In this document: in pieces, positions 1 through 9,263 of the stretch
Position numbering within the stretch: the first letter of the stretch is position 1
How the letters are laid out: each line of letters opens with the position of its first letter
Assembly (NCBI RefSeq): GCF_014489555.1
Contig: NZ_CP060784.1
Location: 3,038,001-3,102,000 of the forward strand
From: Hymenobacter qilianensis
GTDB lineage: Bacteria > Bacteroidota > Bacteroidia > Cytophagales > Hymenobacteraceae
Direction of reading: 5' to 3'
Length of the DNA stretch: 64,000 nucleotides
Notes under the pieces: model-generated
What the model was told of the DNA's origin: nothing
The model's database searches: none
Seen by the model: the letters and a program-made list of their open reading frames with translations, nothing else
Position numbers and translations under genes: made by a program

Positions 1-72
1 ATGGAAATGATGAAACCGCCCAAGTGAAATCTGAGTAACATGCATACGAGACCAGATTAGTTGCTTGTTTGA

Positions 73-1610
73 TCATACCGTTAATGTTGCCCTTCTCCAT
101 GGAAGCTTACTTGCTAGTCGCAGAATGTGCTGTACAGCGATTGCAGGCAAGACTCGCCAGTAACGCCAAGTATTTACACTCAAAAGCAGAATGGAAACGG
201 CTACGATTGCCCATTTTGCTAACGGAAATACGATCATGAGAACCATCGCCACGGCCGCGATACAAATGGAAGTAACTGCCACCAGAAAGGAAGAATTAGG
301 CCATTTCATGCCGTGTTGATGCATCCACCGTTGCGCCACCGTCTTGTAGCCTGCCGATGTAATCATTTCAGCCCTAGTAAGGCAATACCAGCACCTACAA
401 TACCAATTCGGGGTACGAATAGGTATATCCCCCCTACCACGCTTAGCGCGGCCAAGGTCGAGAGCAGTAATTGGGGTTTAAGTAAATTATTCCCTACAAC
501 GATGGTCGTGGCTGGCTGAACTACGGCGAAAACAAGCACACTTAGAGACAGCAGTGCAAACAGCCAAGGGTTAAAGGCAATATGTCCCCTAGTCCATACC
601 AAGTACACCGGTTCAATCACTGCTTGGAGTACTACAACTGCTGGCGCCATTAGGGCCACTACGATAATCCAAACCGCCCCAAAAACTGACTCGCATCGTG
701 CTTGATCACGTTGCTGGAGAAAGCGCATTAAATCCGGAATCAATGGATTTGTGATGGTATTGAGGCCCTGTAAGGCAATGTTAGATCCCGTACGCATGGT
801 AGAAAAAGCAGCTAAGCCACCCACCCCCACGAGCGGTGCCAGTACTATCCTTACCCCTTGCTGACGAATATTCTCAAGGGATATTTTTCCAAAGACAGCA
901 AGGGAAAGTAGGAAATTAGCATAGCCTACTTGCCAAGAGGGATAGCTGAACGGAATATTTTCTTTGCGCATCAAGCGTACCAAATCGCAGTATTTCGGAA
1001 TACTGAAAATGACGGTGACAACAGCGGTGACAACCCCAGTAGTGAGCAGATCAGCGCCCAGCGACACTGCAACTAGGGGAGTTAGGGCGGATATAATAGC
1101 ATCAATAAAATTCCACCAAGCCATCCTCGGATAATAGCCGAACGGGGCGAGGACTCTAAATAACAAGCCTGAAATGCTTGTTCCAATAAGCCAGGCAATT
1201 CCTTGTGCAATTAAAATAATGCCAACCATCCGTATGATTCCCGGGGCAAGAATACTTGAACTACCAAGTAAATCTGATATAACGCCAGTAATTAAAAAAA
1301 AACTGATTAATAGAAGTTGAAACAAATTAATTCCAATACTAAAAACGATACCTGACCAAAGGTAGCGGCTCAACTTTGAGCAGCTGTGTTTTCCAATGCG
1401 CATGAACTCATAGCCTAAAAACTCTTGGTGTCCTAGATCAAGGGTAAAGAGTAAGCTAGCTAGGGCGTGGGTAGCCAGCCATATTCCGTAGAGTTCGACG
1501 TCCCAGTGCGTAAGATAGAGGGGAACTAATGCAATCTGCGCCACTACTGTAACGCCCACGCGTGCCCAAGAGGCTGCACTTGCCGAAAGAAACCTTTTTA
1601 CGGTTGACAT
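73..1610 (-). CDS. Polysaccharide flippase (Wzx/MATE-like), probably split by a frameshift
   Basis: Predicted inner-membrane flippase moving lipid-linked oligosaccharide across the membrane for exopolysaccharide assembly. The first frame (363-1610, 415 aa) is almost wholly hydrophobic with about 11-12 membrane segments and ends at GIVGAGIALLGLK. A second frame (73-366, 97 aa) overlaps it by four bases (ATGA), continues in the same style, and carries two more hydrophobic stretches. Adding one base near 366-370 (GGG CTG GAA ATG) joins them into a 512-aa protein, the usual size with about 14 segments. Either this is a one-base deletion or the tail is a separate overlapping gene; I favour the deletion because a flippase rarely stops at that point. 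It lies with a glycosyltransferase and a Wzc homologue, all on the minus strand, which fits an EPS operon. Family assignment is from topology and context. Confidence 0.72.
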
Positions 1611-1633
1611 AAGGGAAGAAAAAACAAGCTATT

Positions 1634-2638
1634 CTATTTATTATAGCGCACCAAAGGCCAGAGAACCTGTGAACCCTTCAAATAAGCTTTGCAGGTAGCT
1701 TCTACGTTTGACACTATATTTATTGGTTTCCCTAACCCATTTAAATACAGCCAATAAACTAGTTGTGCGGGGGAAGTAGATGATAGTTTTTGTAGGGCGG
1801 CAAGCAACTCTTTTTTCTCTGTTTCGTCGTAGATGTCCCAAGCCAAACAATTCGCATGTTTGCACGCGAGCTGGGTTTTGCTAGCCAACACGTCTTTTAT
1901 TTCCCACCCCCGTTGATGGTAAGCTGGCTCCAGGACCTCTTCAAATACCCGTTGAAGACCTGTAATTTCCGTGAGCTTGCGTTTGCGTCTTGCATGTCCA
2001 GTCGTTTCCCAGACTCGGTAAAAAGCTAGGGTTTCATCCAGATAAATGTTATCGTAACCAGCGGCACAGATAGCCGATGCTAAACTATAATCTTCTACTT
2101 GGGTCGGCCTACCTGATACATAGTTCACGGTAACCAGTGCTTCCCGTTTAAACATGATGATGTTGGCTGCTACTCGGTAGCCTTTCAGCATAGACCGTAA
2201 AGCCTCATTACTTGCTTGAGAACCTGACTTCCTAAACAATTTTCTATGTTGTAAAAACGCCCCAGCATGATCAATTTCCTGAACAGCAGCGTGCGCATAT
2301 CCAGCTTTAGGAAACTTAAGTAATTGCTGCCCTAATTTTTCTATGTAATTAGGTGATAAATAGTCGTCAGAATCAAGCCGAACAATAAAATCCCCTGATG
2401 CGTGGCGAAGACAGGCGTCTGTATTCCCCATTATTCCTACATTCTGCCGTTGTCGAATAACCTTTAAATAAGGGATTTCAGCCGCAAGCTTGGCTAAAAG
2501 CGCAGATGTATCATCGGTACTACAATCATCTGCAACAATTATCTCCAAGGGAGTATGAGATTGTTTTGCAGCGCTCTGAATGGCTTGCTCTAAATAAGCG
2601 CTTTGGTTATAGGTAGGAATACAAACCGAAACTTTCAT
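1634..2638 (-). CDS. GT2 family glycosyltransferase
   Basis: Cytoplasmic GT-A fold transferase that adds a sugar from a nucleotide donor to a growing polysaccharide repeat unit. The N-terminus is the standard one for the family: MKVSVCIPTYNQ, then the nucleotide-binding region IIVADDCSTDDT (about residues 33-44), then the metal-binding motif RLDSDDY near residue 90. Length 334 aa is normal. The C-terminal half is variable and does not reveal donor or acceptor. It lies 23 bp upstream of the flippase and 60 bp downstream of the Wzc-like gene, so the three are probably cotranscribed. GC content is lower than in most of the window. Confidence 0.9.
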   Translation of the reverse strand: MKVSVCIPTYNQSAYLEQAIQSAAKQSHTPLEIIVADDCSTDDTSALLAKLAAEIPYLKVIRQRQNVGIMGNTDACLRHASGDFIVRLDSDDYLSPNYIEKLGQQLLKFPKAGYAHAAVQEIDHAGAFLQHRKLFRKSGSQASNEALRSMLKGYRVAANIIMFKREALVTVNYVSGRPTQVEDYSLASAICAAGYDNIYLDETLAFYRVWETTGHARRKRKLTEITGLQRVFEEVLEPAYHQRGWEIKDVLASKTQLACKHANCLAWDIYDETEKKELLAALQKLSSTSPAQLVYWLYLNGLGKPINIVSNVEATCKAYLKGSQVLWPLVRYNK

Positions 2639-2698
2639 GATTTATTAGCTTATTTCAGGTAGAAAATAAATATTAACAGATCTTAAAGCGTACTTAAA

Positions 2699-5035
2699 TC
2701 ACGATAGCAAGGACTTTTTTGCAGATTTACTTTGTTTATAGCCATATCCGTAACCATATTTTGGCAGATGATTATCCGCAGCATCATTCAGTACAAGCAT
2801 GCAATTAGTTAATCTTTTATTTTCACACATTTTATTCATTAATCTAATCTGAGATTTAAGGGTATAGTTATACCTTGCTATATAGATGGTAGCATCAACA
2901 TTGTGCGCTAAAGCAAAGGCATCCGCCACCTGGCCTACCGGGGCCGTATCAATAATAATGAAGTCAAAGTTTTCCCTTAATACGCGTAGTAACTGCTCGA
3001 TTTTAGGGCTCGTCATTAGCTCTGCAGGATTAGAAGGAAGTGGCCCTGAATTAATGATATACAGGTCTGGGATGCTCTCTGAAGGCCTGACAATGTCATC
3101 AACAAATACATCGATATGCATTAGATAATCGGTTAGACCACTAACCGACTCGGAATTTAAGGTTTGCTTTCGCAAGTCCATATTTATTATAACTACCTTT
3201 TTTCCAATTAACAATAAGCTTGATGCAAAATTAACGCAAAAGAAAGTTTTGCCTTCGCCACTCATACTAGACGTTACTAATAATACACGACTAGACTTAT
3301 TTACATTAATAGTAAATTGTAAATTCGTTCGAATAAGTCGAAACATTTCTGATAGTGGGCTGCGGCTATCTTTAGCGACCACAATTCCATTGCTAGATTT
3401 ATTATGCATAAGTTCCCCTAAAATGGGAACAGCGGTAGCTTGTTCAATATCCTTTATTAACTGGATTTTATTATTGAAATGATGTTTTATAAATATAATG
3501 GCGAATGGTATGCCTAGCCCAAGGATAAGAGCTATCAAATAGATAGCTGGTTTCTTTGGGCTAACGGGCTTGGTGTACCAAATCGCGGGATCCACAATTT
3601 TTGAATTAGAAACAGTTGCCGCTAAAGTCAATCCAGCTTCTTCTCTCTTTTGCAAGAGATATAAGTACAACGAGTTCTTAATTTCCTGTTGCCTGTTTAT
3701 CCCCATAAGTTCACGTTCAATAGTGGGTACTTTTTGAATTCTAGACGAAAACTGATTGGATTTAGCGGATAAACTCCTGCTTGTAATAATTAAGCTGTTC
3801 TTAGTTGATTTTAGATTATTTAGGATGTTATTTCTTAAGTAAGCTAATTGTTCATTCATGTTTTGCACAAATGGATTAGTCGGGGATGCTGTTCGCAATA
3901 GCCGTTCACGGTCCAACTGTAGCTCGTTAAACTTAACGATTAACCCCGCAAGCGTTGGGTCTGCGACACTAAGAGCACTAGGAATTAATTGATTTTGGAC
4001 ATTGTTACCCTTTGTTATATAGTTTTCAATGGATTCTAATACCTCGAGTTGAATTCGTGCTTCCGATAGCTCTTTATTATACCCACTGGCATCTTGCAGT
4101 GATTGGTGAATTTGTGAACTGACATCGGCTACCTCATTCTTGCGCTTGAATTCCTCAACTCCTTTTTCAACAGTTGATAACTCAATCCGCAAGCCTTTTA
4201 GTCGCTCATCAATGAATTTTATAGTATTAGAAGCTATTAAATTCTTGTCTTCGGTAGCCTCTTTGTTATAAACATCCATTAATTTATTTATAATGTCCTG
4301 TCCTTTATTGGGGACAGCATCCGTCAAACTTATAGTAACTACTGTTGATAACTTATTCACTGGATTTACCCGAAGCTTATCTACATAATCATAAGCTAAT
4401 GTAGTAAGGTCATGGAATCTTACGATGATAGGTTTATTATAGGTTAGTGGCAGCCGCGCTGACGACGCAATTACCGTAAAAGTAGCGTACGGTTTTTTTA
4501 TTAGTTCACCAAACTTATAAACAGATGCTTTTCCGTTATCTTCTAGTAAAAAAGTGTTGTTGTTTTTTGTTGTAATAGTGATAGGCTTTTCATATCCTTC
4601 CGGAGCTAAATTTTCTATAATTACTTCGAAAGGCACAGATTTCTTATATATTTCTTGTTCTCTAGCCCACCCCTTTATATAATAACTGGTTGTTAATGAT
4701 AATTCGGCTAAAACACGCTGGACTAAGCTATGGGATTTTAAAGCTATAATTTCATTATCAATGTTTGTAGTATTGGGCATCATACCTAACTCACTTACAA
4801 GTCCGTTTTCTGAATACCGACTTACATTTCTTCCGTCCTTAATTAGCAACGTTCCGTTTACAACGTACTGCGCCGCAGAGCGATTTATATACAGAAATGC
4901 TCCCGTCAAACTCAAGGCCAGCCCAAGTAAAAACAAAGGCCAGTATTTCAAGTATTGAGAAAGCAATAGACGATAATTTGCTTCTTCAACCCCATCTAAA
5001 TTGATTTTATTATCGTACATCTCATTGAATTTCAT
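2699..5035 (-). CDS. Wzc-like polysaccharide co-polymerase / BY-kinase
   Basis: Inner-membrane regulator of EPS chain length fused to a bacterial tyrosine kinase. At 778 aa it has a Wzz-type N-terminal domain after a membrane segment (about residues 32-50), a long periplasmic coiled-coil region, a second membrane segment (about 495-515) and a cytoplasmic kinase. The kinase shows a Walker A motif SSMSGEGKT (about 590), a Walker A' motif VVIINMDLRK, and a Walker B motif FDFIIIDTAPVGQ. The C-terminus is a short Tyr cluster (YGYGYGY), the usual autophosphorylation tail. The gene is clearly AT-richer than the rest of the window, which suggests transfer. It is the first gene of the three-gene EPS group. 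Confidence 0.92.
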   Translation of the reverse strand: MKFNEMYDNKINLDGVEEANYRLLLSQYLKYWPLFLLGLALSLTGAFLYINRSAAQYVVNGTLLIKDGRNVSRYSENGLVSELGMMPNTTNIDNEIIALKSHSLVQRVLAELSLTTSYYIKGWAREQEIYKKSVPFEVIIENLAPEGYEKPITITTKNNNTFLLEDNGKASVYKFGELIKKPYATFTVIASSARLPLTYNKPIIVRFHDLTTLAYDYVDKLRVNPVNKLSTVVTISLTDAVPNKGQDIINKLMDVYNKEATEDKNLIASNTIKFIDERLKGLRIELSTVEKGVEEFKRKNEVADVSSQIHQSLQDASGYNKELSEARIQLEVLESIENYITKGNNVQNQLIPSALSVADPTLAGLIVKFNELQLDRERLLRTASPTNPFVQNMNEQLAYLRNNILNNLKSTKNSLIITSRSLSAKSNQFSSRIQKVPTIERELMGINRQQEIKNSLYLYLLQKREEAGLTLAATVSNSKIVDPAIWYTKPVSPKKPAIYLIALILGLGIPFAIIFIKHHFNNKIQLIKDIEQATAVPILGELMHNKSSNGIVVAKDSRSPLSEMFRLIRTNLQFTINVNKSSRVLLVTSSMSGEGKTFFCVNFASSLLLIGKKVVIINMDLRKQTLNSESVSGLTDYLMHIDVFVDDIVRPSESIPDLYIINSGPLPSNPAELMTSPKIEQLLRVLRENFDFIIIDTAPVGQVADAFALAHNVDATIYIARYNYTLKSQIRLMNKMCENKRLTNCMLVLNDAADNHLPKYGYGYGYKQSKSAKKSLLS

Positions 5036-5099
5036 AATAACAAATTTCTAAATTTAGCAAAAAATCAAAAAGGAGCGCAACCCATACTCTTTTTTTAAG

Positions 5100-5127
5100 C
5101 AAACTTATGTGCAAGTGTGCTTACAAA
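5100..5127 (-). promoter_or_regulatory. Candidate Bacteroidota-type promoter for the EPS operon
   Basis: On the minus strand TTTG (5127-5124) is followed 16 bases later by TAAGTTTG (5107-5100), an exact match to the Bacteroidota -7 consensus TAnnTTTG. It sits about 65 bp upstream of the Wzc start codon. The spacing is slightly shorter than the usual 17-21, so the call is tentative. Confidence 0.35.
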
Positions 5128-6049
5128 GTGAGCTAAAATTATTTCCTTCATCCAGGTTAAGTGTTACTTGTCCCGTGAAGGAATGACTGCTGCATTCATT
5201 GTAATATTATTGGTGTATGAGTCACCTTTTTTTATCGCACAACTGCCTCATTATCCGGTGAATAAATAATTTATCATTTTCAAAAGTGTAAAGTTCCGTA
5301 GAATGGCCTAACCAAAGGCCAAACTGATCCATGGGCTGGAAAGTATAGATCAAACTTAACCCTTGAATAGGATAAGAGCAAATAATAATGCAATTGATTT
5401 GTGGTAAATTACAATAATGCAACTGTTATTAAAATAACACAAAATAAGCTTCTTTATTTACTATCGCTCTCGCTTGAATGGCTATCAAGAGTCTTACTAC
5501 TCACGCAACAAACGCTAGATTAAAATTGTATTTAACAGTAGTATTTTTGTTATTAGATGAAAGGCGTAGCAAACACTCTAGATGATTCGTGGTCTTTACA
5601 AGCTAACTAATTTTAAATTAAGTGGTTTTATGGATATAAAGACAGTTAGATAAGGTTTTGTATTTTTTGCTTGTTAAGCCTCTATTGGCCCATCAAGTGA
5701 GAACCGACTTAGTACCGATCATTAACAGCTAATCGGGGGTGCTTTATAATTAAAAATACACTTAGATCCATGATTGAATAAGATTATACTTTCCGATATA
5801 TGATTATAAATTTTGCTATATAGTTGCACTATTAGAATCTTTATCGATCTTTTCTACTAAAGACTCCGATAAAGTTTACTTAACAGAGGTAGCTGAAAGT
5901 CATAACCTACTGCAGGAAAGGTCAAGCAAACAAAACGGGTAGGGCGACCTGCTGTTTTGCTTTTAAGGCTTCTTGTGATTGTATTCTAACACTTAGAGCC
6001 TGAGTCGAACCGCTACATTGTGGGCTTCTCAACCCCACACTTTTTCCAT
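5128..6049. other. Gene-poor AT-rich spacer
   Basis: Almost 1 kb of strongly AT-rich sequence between the EPS promoter region and the integrase remnant. The only open frame of note (5222-5422 minus, 66 aa) has no recognisable family and no clear ribosome-binding site, so I do not call it. No hairpin terminator, tRNA or long direct repeat was seen. The base composition matches the Wzc gene rather than the GC-rich chromosome beyond 7 kb, so it probably belongs to the same acquired segment. Confidence 0.5.
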
Positions 6050-6895
6050 CTACACCTTCTTCTGTGCGTCAGCGACTTTGGCGTAGCGCATTAGCGTTTT
6101 GAGGTCTTTGTGAGTAGTAAATTTCTGAAGTACTTCTATGGGCATCCCGCGTTCCAGGCTCTGAGTCACAAAGGTGCGCCGGCCTGTACAAAGGATAAGA
6201 GGTTATACTTTGGTACGCGCTCCATAATTCGTTTAGTGCCTTGATAATGCACCACAAGTGTTGATTTATCGAGACCACAGCGCTGTCCCAGTTCTTTCAC
6301 ATATTCATTGAACTTCTGCTAGGAGAGCTTGGGTAGCCCATTAGAATAGGGCTGTAGAATCGTTCGCGAGTATTGGTTAAGATCTAATCTAAGCCAGTCC
6401 CCCATTTTTATGGTGCGCAGCACTAACTGATCACTCTCAATATTCTCTGGGCGAATGGTGCTGAAGTCCGAATGCCTTAGCCCAGTGATACAACCTAAGG
6501 CAAATAGAAATAGGTCACGTACCTTGGCCAGGCGCGACTCCGCTGACAAGTCTGCTTCGAAGAGAATTTGCAGCTCGCTTTGGGTTAAGTAGATAACATC
6601 GGTCTCCGTATGCTTCAGGAGCTTGAATTTGCGGAAAGCAAGATTATCAGTCAATCCTTTTTTCCAGTGCATAACTCATCACTACTTTAACCCGCTTAAG
6701 ATGGTTATTGACTGTGCCATTCGTCATCTCTAACTCTTTGGTCAGGAACTGAACAAAGTCATGGTAAAAGTTGGTGTCTAAATAAGATAGAGTCAGTTTG
6801 ATGCCTCGTTTCGTCACATAGGCTTTAACGAAAGTTGAGGCTTTTTCAATGCCTCCGTATTCTAGTTTACTGCAGGCTTGTTGCCTTAGGCCCCA
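6050..6895 (-). pseudogene. Decayed tyrosine recombinase (phage/ICE-type integrase)
   Basis: Remnant of a site-specific integrase. The N-terminal part retains a SAM-like core-binding domain (LSYLDTNFYHDFVQFL, then NGTVNNHLKRVKVVMSYALEK). The catalytic part retains the first Arg in GCITGLRHSD, then the TGRRTFVT box with the second Arg, and the C-terminal LMRYAKV with the nucleophilic Tyr. The frame is broken at least three times: an extra base in the A-run near 6650-6657, an in-frame TAG at about 6318-6320, and a shift near 6195. The first N-terminal residues are missing: recognisable sequence begins within about 5 bp of the umuC stop codon. Unlike the homopolymer breaks elsewhere in the window this one includes a true stop, so it is a real pseudogene. 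Confidence 0.85.
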
Positions 6896-6899
6896 CGAT

Positions 6900-8191
6900 C
6901 TACAGAGCCCACAGCTCATCCCAGTTAGTAGTATAAGCCCCACTTTTAAAGTCAGCATTGCCAAGCCAGGGCACTGGCTGCTTGCCTTTGGGAATTACGG
7001 CCGTCGCAAACTGTACGGTGCCCGCCCCGAAGCGCTGATTGAGCTGGTCGAGGTCTTGCAGAAGCTTGGCGCGCGCTTCCCCTTTATTGGAGGTCGAGAA
7101 CAAATTAAGCTGTTGCTGACCTGCCGTTTCCAGTCCGGCGAGCACCACCCCGGCCTTCGTGTAAGCCGAGCCGGGCTGCCAGATGCGCTTCAGGGCAATA
7201 CGGGCGTGCCGTAGCAAATCGCTGGTATCATCAGTGGCTACGGGCAGGGATATAACAGTGGAAAAGGTGTAGGGTGGAGGCTCGATTCCGTACTTGTTTT
7301 TACTGATAAATACCGTCATCGTGTTGACGGCCGAGCCTTGCCGCCGCAGCTTCTCGGCAGCCCGTGAGGTGAAGGCCCCAACCGCTCCTAGCAAATCGGG
7401 GAAAGTGGAGAGGGGCTTACCAAACGAGCGGGTACAGGCAATGCTTTGACGGGTGGTTGTACCTTCATCGCAAGGTTGGAAGGCGTGGCAAGGAATACCT
7501 TGTAATTCACGCACCAAGCGGGCACCAACTACGCCGCCTACGTGCTTACGCACCCACGACTCGGAGCACCGGGCCAGCGCGGCCGCGGTCTGGATGCCGG
7601 CCTCGTGCATTTTAATAGCATACTGCTGCCCAATGCCCCACACATCTTCCACGGCAACCTGCTCCAGGGCCCACTGGCGTTTTTCTGTGGTATCGAGGCA
7701 AAAAATGCCCCCAGCTCTGGATTTTTCTTCGTTATGCGGTTCGCGAGCTTCGCCAGCGTTTTGGTGGGACCGATGCCAATGCAGGTGGGAATATGCGTGC
7801 GCCGGTAAACCTCTTGTTTGATGTTGGCAGCGTAATCAACTAGGTTGCCGCAGTAGCGCTCCATGCCGCGCAGATCCAGAAAGGCCTCATCGATGGAGTA
7901 AAGCTCGATATCCGGCACCACCGAGCTCAGGTAGTACATCACCCGGCGCGACATGTCGCCGTAGAGGGCGTAGTTGCTGGAAAATACCCGCACGCCGTGT
8001 TGTTCGAGTAGCGGCTTTACCTTAAAATACGGTTCGCCCATTCTGATTCCGAGGGCTTTGGCTTCCTGGGAGCGCGAAATGATGCAGCCGTCGTTGTTGC
8101 TGAGTACTACCACGGGTACACTTCTCAGCTTTCCTTGAAAAGCCCGCTCACAACTCACATAGAAGTTGTTGCAGTCAACGAGCGCGAACAT
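6900..8191 (-). CDS. umuC: UmuC, Y-family DNA polymerase V catalytic subunit (frameshifted here)
   Basis: Error-prone translesion polymerase acting with processed UmuD after DNA damage. The N-terminus MFALVDCNNFYVSCERAF carries the first metal-binding Asp, and SIDEAFLDL carries the second acidic pair. The C-terminal little-finger and DUF4113-type tail ends WDELWAL. The frame breaks at 7708-7712: five C where six are needed, so that LGGIFCLDTTEKRQ would continue into VEDVWGIGQQYAIKMHEAG. Repaired length is 430 aa, normal for UmuC. The start overlaps the end of umuD by 17 bp. A degraded integrase abuts the stop codon, which hints that the pair travelled on a mobile element. Confidence 0.93.
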
Positions 8192-8645
8192 ACTGGCCGA
8201 GTTTGCCGGGACGGGTTTCGTTCACGATGTGCGTGACGACGCCCCAGACGGTGAACACGTCGGGGGTATCAATCGGGATGGCCGGGTAGGTTGGGTTATC
8301 CGGCACTAGCCACCACGACTGATCGGGGCGCTGAATGAGGCGTTTGAGCGTGTAGTCCATGCCATCCAGCGAGGCAATAACGACGTCATTGGAACGGGGC
8401 TCGAGCGTGCAGTCCACGGCCAGCAGGGAGCCGCTGCGGATGCCGTCCTCGCCGCCCATCATGCTGTCGCCATAGGCCCGAATCAGATAAGTAGCATCGG
8501 GATGAGGCAGCAATAAGGCATTCAAATCTAGGGCAGCAGATTCGTGATCCTGAGCGGGCGAGGGAAAGCCAGCCGGTACCAGACTTTGAATGAAGGGTAG
8601 CCACACGGGCTGGCGCAAAACAGAGACAACAACAAATTCACGCAT
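8175..8645 (-). CDS. umuD: UmuD, S24 self-cleaving protein of DNA polymerase V
   Basis: RecA-stimulated autoprotease whose cleaved form partners UmuC. The cleavage region reads VPAGFPSPAQD, almost the same as in enterobacterial UmuD, with the cut expected before the Gly. The catalytic Ser lies in AYGDSMMGG (about residue 59) and the Lys in DYTLKRL (about 97), close to Ser60 and Lys97 of E. coli UmuD. I chose the ATG giving MREFVVVSV; an upstream TTG would add nine residues with no family support. About 156 aa. It is translationally coupled to umuC. A short palindrome upstream may be its damage-response operator. Confidence 0.93.
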   Translation of the reverse strand: MREFVVVSVLRQPVWLPFIQSLVPAGFPSPAQDHESAALDLNALLLPHPDATYLIRAYGDSMMGGEDGIRSGSLLAVDCTLEPRSNDVVIASLDGMDYTLKRLIQRPDQSWWLVPDNPTYPAIPIDTPDVFTVWGVVTHIVNETRPGKLGQYVRAR

Positions 8646-8682
8646 AGCAACGCAGCAGTAGGTTCGCTGCAAGTATACGATG

Positions 8683-8699
8683 TGCTAATTAAATTAGTA
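8683..8699. promoter_or_regulatory. Candidate operator palindrome upstream of umuDC
   Basis: TGCTAAT-TAA-ATTAGTA is an imperfect inverted repeat (six of seven bases paired) about 40 bp upstream of the umuD start, in an AT-rich stretch with promoter-like sequence. Position and symmetry suit a LexA-type site, but it does not match a known SOS-box consensus, so the link is inference. Confidence 0.3.
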
Positions 8700-8880
8700 T
8701 AAGTATTGACAATATTTTTAGTAAAACAACTGCAACGTGTGGCAGCTAATGGCCTATAAGCCGCTTTCGCCCCGGCCCGCAGCTAGCCAACAGGCTTCAC
8801 TACTGGTCTGCTTGAAGGCTGTATTCACTAAAAGAAAGATGTTACCTTAGGCGCATTATCCACTCCATTGCAACACACCA

Positions 8881-9171
8881 ATGATGTTCAAACCCTTACA
8901 AAATGGCGCAGATTTGCCCATTACCATAAACTTGGATCAGGTCGTTGCGTTTCGCCAGACGGAGGCTGTTCCAGGCCTGATCGACGTAGCCATCATCATG
9001 ACGCGCCCCGAAGCCGACATTACCATGAAAGGCATTCCGCAGGAAAAAGTGGAGAATCTGATCCGGGATATTCTGGACCGGGATGGGGAAATCAAGCCTA
9101 AACCCAAGCACATAAACTCCACCTTTTACAAAGCCGATGAGCGGTGGGAGCCGGGCGAACAGTATAATTAG
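8881..9171 (+). CDS. Small conserved-looking protein of unknown function
   Basis: A 96-aa soluble protein without signal peptide or membrane segment. It begins MMFKPLQNG, has a short beta-rich middle (PITINLDQVVAFRQ, then DVAIIMTRPEAD) and a charged C-terminus. I do not recognise the family. Support for a real gene is the strong hairpin terminator 33 bp after the stop, the isolated plus-strand location, and codon use like the neighbours. The start could also be three bases later at the second Met. Confidence 0.65.
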   Translation: MMFKPLQNGADLPITINLDQVVAFRQTEAVPGLIDVAIIMTRPEADITMKGIPQEKVENLIRDILDRDGEIKPKPKHINSTFYKADERWEPGEQYN

Positions 9172-9203
9172 CCGCCTGCCTGAGCATCTTGCCGAAATTC
9201 ATC

Positions 9204-9239
9204 AAAAAAGCCCCCAGCGAATACCTGGGGGGCTTTTTT
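9204..9239 (+). terminator. Rho-independent terminator
   Basis: A-run, GCCCCCAG, an 8-base loop region, CTGGGGGGC, then a T-run. It ends the 96-aa gene and, being flanked by A and T runs, can also work for the minus-strand gntP-like gene that ends at 9264. The left arm has five C against six G in the right arm, the same one-base difference seen at the frameshift sites. Confidence 0.9.
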
Positions 9240-9263
9240 ACGAAGTGTTTTACCACTGTGCAC

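Noticed and set aside
5222..5422. 66-aa open frame in the AT-rich spacer
   Set aside because: No family, no ribosome-binding site and very biased composition; AT-rich DNA is expected to be stop-rich, but one short open frame is still within chance.
5990..6045. tRNA 3'-end-like string next to the integrase remnant (GGTTCGACTC on the minus strand), possible att site
   Set aside because: The bases around it do not form a T-stem or acceptor stem, and no second copy was seen. It cannot be supported as a tRNA fragment.
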